Positions 61,936-64,000 of a DNA stretch of 64,000 nt are shown one piece after another (position 1 is the stretch's first letter; each line of letters opens with the position of its first letter). Below the pieces are notes generated by a model. It was not told where the DNA came from. It ran no database searches and worked only from the letters and a program-made list of their open reading frames with translations. Both the position numbers and the translations under genes were made by a program. The DNA comes from Prionace glauca (taxonomy: Eukaryota > Chordata > Chondrichthyes > Carcharhiniformes > Carcharhinidae). The stretch covers positions 62,564,515-62,628,514 of the forward strand of contig CM075760.1 of the NCBI GenBank assembly GCA_037974335.1, in the 5' to 3' direction.

Positions 61936-62725
61936 TTCACTCTCCATTCACAATCCCTGCCGGCCTCCCACATTCAGCCTCAATGGCGGCAGTCAGCCCG
62001 GGCCCAACACTACAAACTGCGGCTTCATTTGGTACAAACGGGGGAGGACCGGAAAGTTCTTTTCGGGGTTTGGGTTTGAACAGCATGTTTAAGAAGCCTC
62101 TCCACCTACCCGTCGTATTTATCGTTCCCCGCACGTCACCCTCTACCTCATATCGATCTCGCTTCCAAATTAAAATTGTCCATCCATCGCCTTTACCCGC
62201 AATGCGCATGCTTCAGGTCACGCCCCCTCTTTCACTCTGATTGGTTGGAGGACCAGCCGCTCCAGCTCGATCCTCCAGCCCCGCCCCTCATTCACTCCGA
62301 TTGGTTTGAGGACCAGCCCCTTCCTCCGCTCAGTCCTCCAGGCCCACCCCTCTCTTCCTATTGGTCCGGAGCCGCCGTCAATCAGTGCCTGGGCTTTTGT
62401 GATGTGGAGCAAGCGCAGTGTCATTGCTGTCTTTGGCGCTTGTTTGTCCCGGAGAAGCGGAGTCAGCGTTAGGCGGTGGCTCGGAGGGTCTGGAAACACT
62501 TTGTGGATCCGCAAACCCTTCAGAATCATTGTCAGCTCCCTGGTTTGCAGCTGCGGGGCTTCTCCCTCCCGGGAACAGACCCAGGTTAACGGCCCCATCC
62601 TGGATCAGCCACTGGAGGATGGTTCACATCAGAGGATGGGGGAGGGGGACAGTAAATAAGAAGTTACACTTTGGCCTCAAATCAATGAGGACTCTGATCT
62701 CTGGAAAGGAAGGAAACCCTGGGAG
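61936..62725. promoter_or_regulatory. Bidirectional promoter of ZNF7 and ZNF8
   Basis: TGCGCATGC at 62203 (NRF1-like), three CCAAT boxes in the plus sense ATTGG (62238, 62299, 62358), and CCGTCAATCAGTGCCTGGGC. The plus-strand 5' exon of ZNF8 probably ends at about 62725 (CCCTGGGAG before GTGAGGGG). The minus side leads to ZNF7. Confidence 0.6.
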
Positions 62726-63053
62726 GTGAGGGGGAGGATTCACCAACACCCGCTGGAGGCCCCAACACCCCCAATAAGACCCATTGGTTTTATTGTCAGT
62801 CTGCAGACAGGAGCTGGAGAACTGAACTCAGAGACAGAGAAGAGGGAGGGAGAAAACTGGGAGTGGAGGAAAGAAATGGTGGAGATGGTGAGATAGATTT
62901 GGATTTCAGCCAGGCAGGGGGGAGAGTCTGTGGGGTGGGGAATTACAGATTTGGGAGACCAGGTGAGGAAAAAATCTTGCAGAGAAACTAGAATCGTTTG
63001 TTCAGAATTTCTATCCTGGACTGACGGTGATGACTTTTCTCAACTTTTTACAG

Positions 63054-63409
63054 GATATTGGAAGTGGAGGATTGGCAGATGGAAAACGCAAACTGAACAT
63101 CACGTCTGACAAAGCCATTTGATTCATCAGGAGCTGAATATCATCAGCTTTTGAATATGAAAGGAAAAATGTTTGTCTATTCTGGGGGCAAAGATTTTAA
63201 ACATAGTGTGACCAGAAAAGCATCGGGACAAACACGCACCCGAGTGAGAATGGTCCAGTGAACTGACTGTAGAAAGAGCTTTAACCAGTTTCACAGCCTG
63301 AAAAATCATCACACCATTCACAGCAGGGTGAAACTATATACATGTGTGTGTGTGTGGGCAAGGCTTCAACTGTTCATCCACCCTGGAGAAACACAAGAGC
63401 ACCAGCACC
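63054..63409 (+). other. ZNF8 last exon, 5' UTR with decayed finger pair
   Basis: The acceptor AACTTTTTACAG precedes GATATTGGAAGTGGAGGATT. The decayed finger pair reads CTGACTGTAGAAAGAGCTTT (first Cys pair lost to a stop) and GTGTGGGCAAGGCTTCAACT. A short GT repeat lies at 63341-63355. Confidence 0.65.
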
Positions 63410-64000
63410 ATGGAGAAACCATGGAAATGTATGGAGTGCGGGAAGGGATTCGGTTTCCCGTCACAATTGGAAGTTCATCGGCGCAGTCACACTGGGGAGA
63501 GACCATTCACCTGCTCCGTCTGTGGGAAAGGATTCACCCATTCATACAACCTTTTGACACACCATCGAGTTCACACTGGGGAGAGGCCGTTCACCTGCCC
63601 TGTGTGTGGGAAGACATTCACTCGCTCATCTCACATTGTGACACACCAACTTGTTCACACTGATGAGAGACTGTTCAGATGTTCTGACTGTGAGAAGAGT
63701 TTTAAATGCGAAAAAGATCTGCTGACACACCAACGCATTCACACTGGGGAGAGACCGTTCACCTGCTCTGTGTGTGGGAAAGGATTCATTCAGTCATCCC
63801 ACCTGCAGACACATCAACTTGTTCACTCTGATAACAAACTTTTTAATTGTTCTGACTGTGAGAAGAGCTTTAAAAACAAAAAGGATCTGCTAACACACCA
63901 ATATACTCACACTGGGGAGAGGCCATTCACCTGCTGTGTGTGTGGGAAGGGATTCAGCCGTCCATCTGCCCTACTGAACCACCAGAGAATTCACACTGGG
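63410..64000 (+). CDS. C2H2 zinc-finger protein ZNF8, 7 fingers visible, runs off the window
   Basis: The ATG at 63410 opens MEKPWKCMECGKGFGFPSQL and the frame stays open to the last base. Seven complete C2H2 fingers are visible; the window ends in the linker after finger 7 (HQRIHTG). Fingers 4 and 6 are the [11 protein letters not shown] type and follow TDERLF and SDNKLF linkers, alternating with FTC-type fingers, a pattern also present in ZNF3 and ZNF4. All zinc ligands are kept. The frame has no stop inside the window, so its full length is unknown. The promoter is shared head to head with ZNF7. Confidence 0.92.
   Translation, partial: MEKPWKCMECGKGFGFPSQLEVHRRSHTGERPFTCSVCGKGFTHSYNLLTHHRVHTGERPFTCPVCGKTFTRSSHIVTHQLVHTDERLFRCSDCEKSFKCEKDLLTHQRIHTGERPFTCSVCGKGFIQSSHLQTHQLVHSDNKLFNCSDCEKSFKNKKDLLTHQYTHTGERPFTCCVCGKGFSRPSALLNHQRIHTG

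Noticed and set aside
1-64000. KRAB, SCAN, BTB or ZAD effector exons for the ZNF genes
   Set aside because: I searched the 5' exons and introns by eye for their core motifs and saw none.
1-64000. Retroviral or other capsid- or envelope-bearing elements
   Set aside because: I saw no gag, protease, integrase or envelope motif and no convincing paired long terminal repeats; all RT matches are of the non-LTR type.

Overview
This window looks like vertebrate nuclear DNA, most likely from a cartilaginous fish (shark or ray). The reasons are the tRNA-headed SINEs whose 3' ends resemble the local CR1-like LINE, Penelope-like element debris, a T-cell-receptor-type V segment, and C2H2 zinc-finger genes with no KRAB, SCAN, BTB or ZAD module in sight. 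I cannot name the species. There are no bacterial, CRISPR or clear viral features.

Region 1 (about 1-9 kb) is antigen-receptor territory. A well-formed V segment lies on the minus strand at 2.0-2.4 kb with leader exon, short intron, V exon and a 23-bp-spacer recombination signal. A broken V segment lies on the plus strand at 5.2 kb. A lone leader exon at 6.57 kb runs into an 18-copy 23-bp minisatellite where its V exon should be. An Ig-like remnant sits at 7.7-7.95 kb. Two related blocks at 7.14 and 8.82 kb carry CRE/decamer-like motifs like those of TCR V promoters.

Region 2 (12-64 kb) is a cluster of C2H2 zinc-finger (ZNF) genes, numbered here in order: ZNF1 (-, 12.3-13.2 kb, one in-frame stop), ZNF2 (+, 22.2-23.0), ZNF3 (+, 28.4-29.5), ZNF4 (+, 38.6-39.6, one frameshift), ZNF5 (-, 42.8-43.3), ZNF6 (-, 45.4-46.4, frameshift in finger 1), ZNF7 (-, 59.4-60.8) and ZNF8 (+, 63.4 kb to beyond the edge). 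At least three decayed arrays lie between them. Each finger array sits in one 3' exon. The 5' exons lie at GC-rich promoters that tend to be head to head (ZNF1/ZNF2 at 17.4-17.9 kb, ZNF7/ZNF8 at 61.8-62.7 kb). Other promoters have lost one partner (26.5-27.1, 36.5-36.9 and 43.7-44.0 kb). CCAAT boxes, CRE-type TGACGTCA sites and NRF1-like sites recur. Upstream of the ATG, several genes keep the same decayed finger pair as 5' UTR. This looks like a birth-and-death tandem family.

Transposons fill most of the rest. One young CR1/L2-type LINE family has five closely similar copies (1-1024, 15208-17076, 34288-35930, 46604-50452, 51738-52732). The 46.6 kb copy is nearly full length, with an SGNH-esterase ORF1, a 32-G run and an endonuclease/RT ORF2. 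Older LINE families, two SINE subfamilies sharing a tRNA-derived head, a third SINE, Penelope-like fragments and a tRNA-Leu-like pseudogene are also present. Nested insertions give a relative age order.
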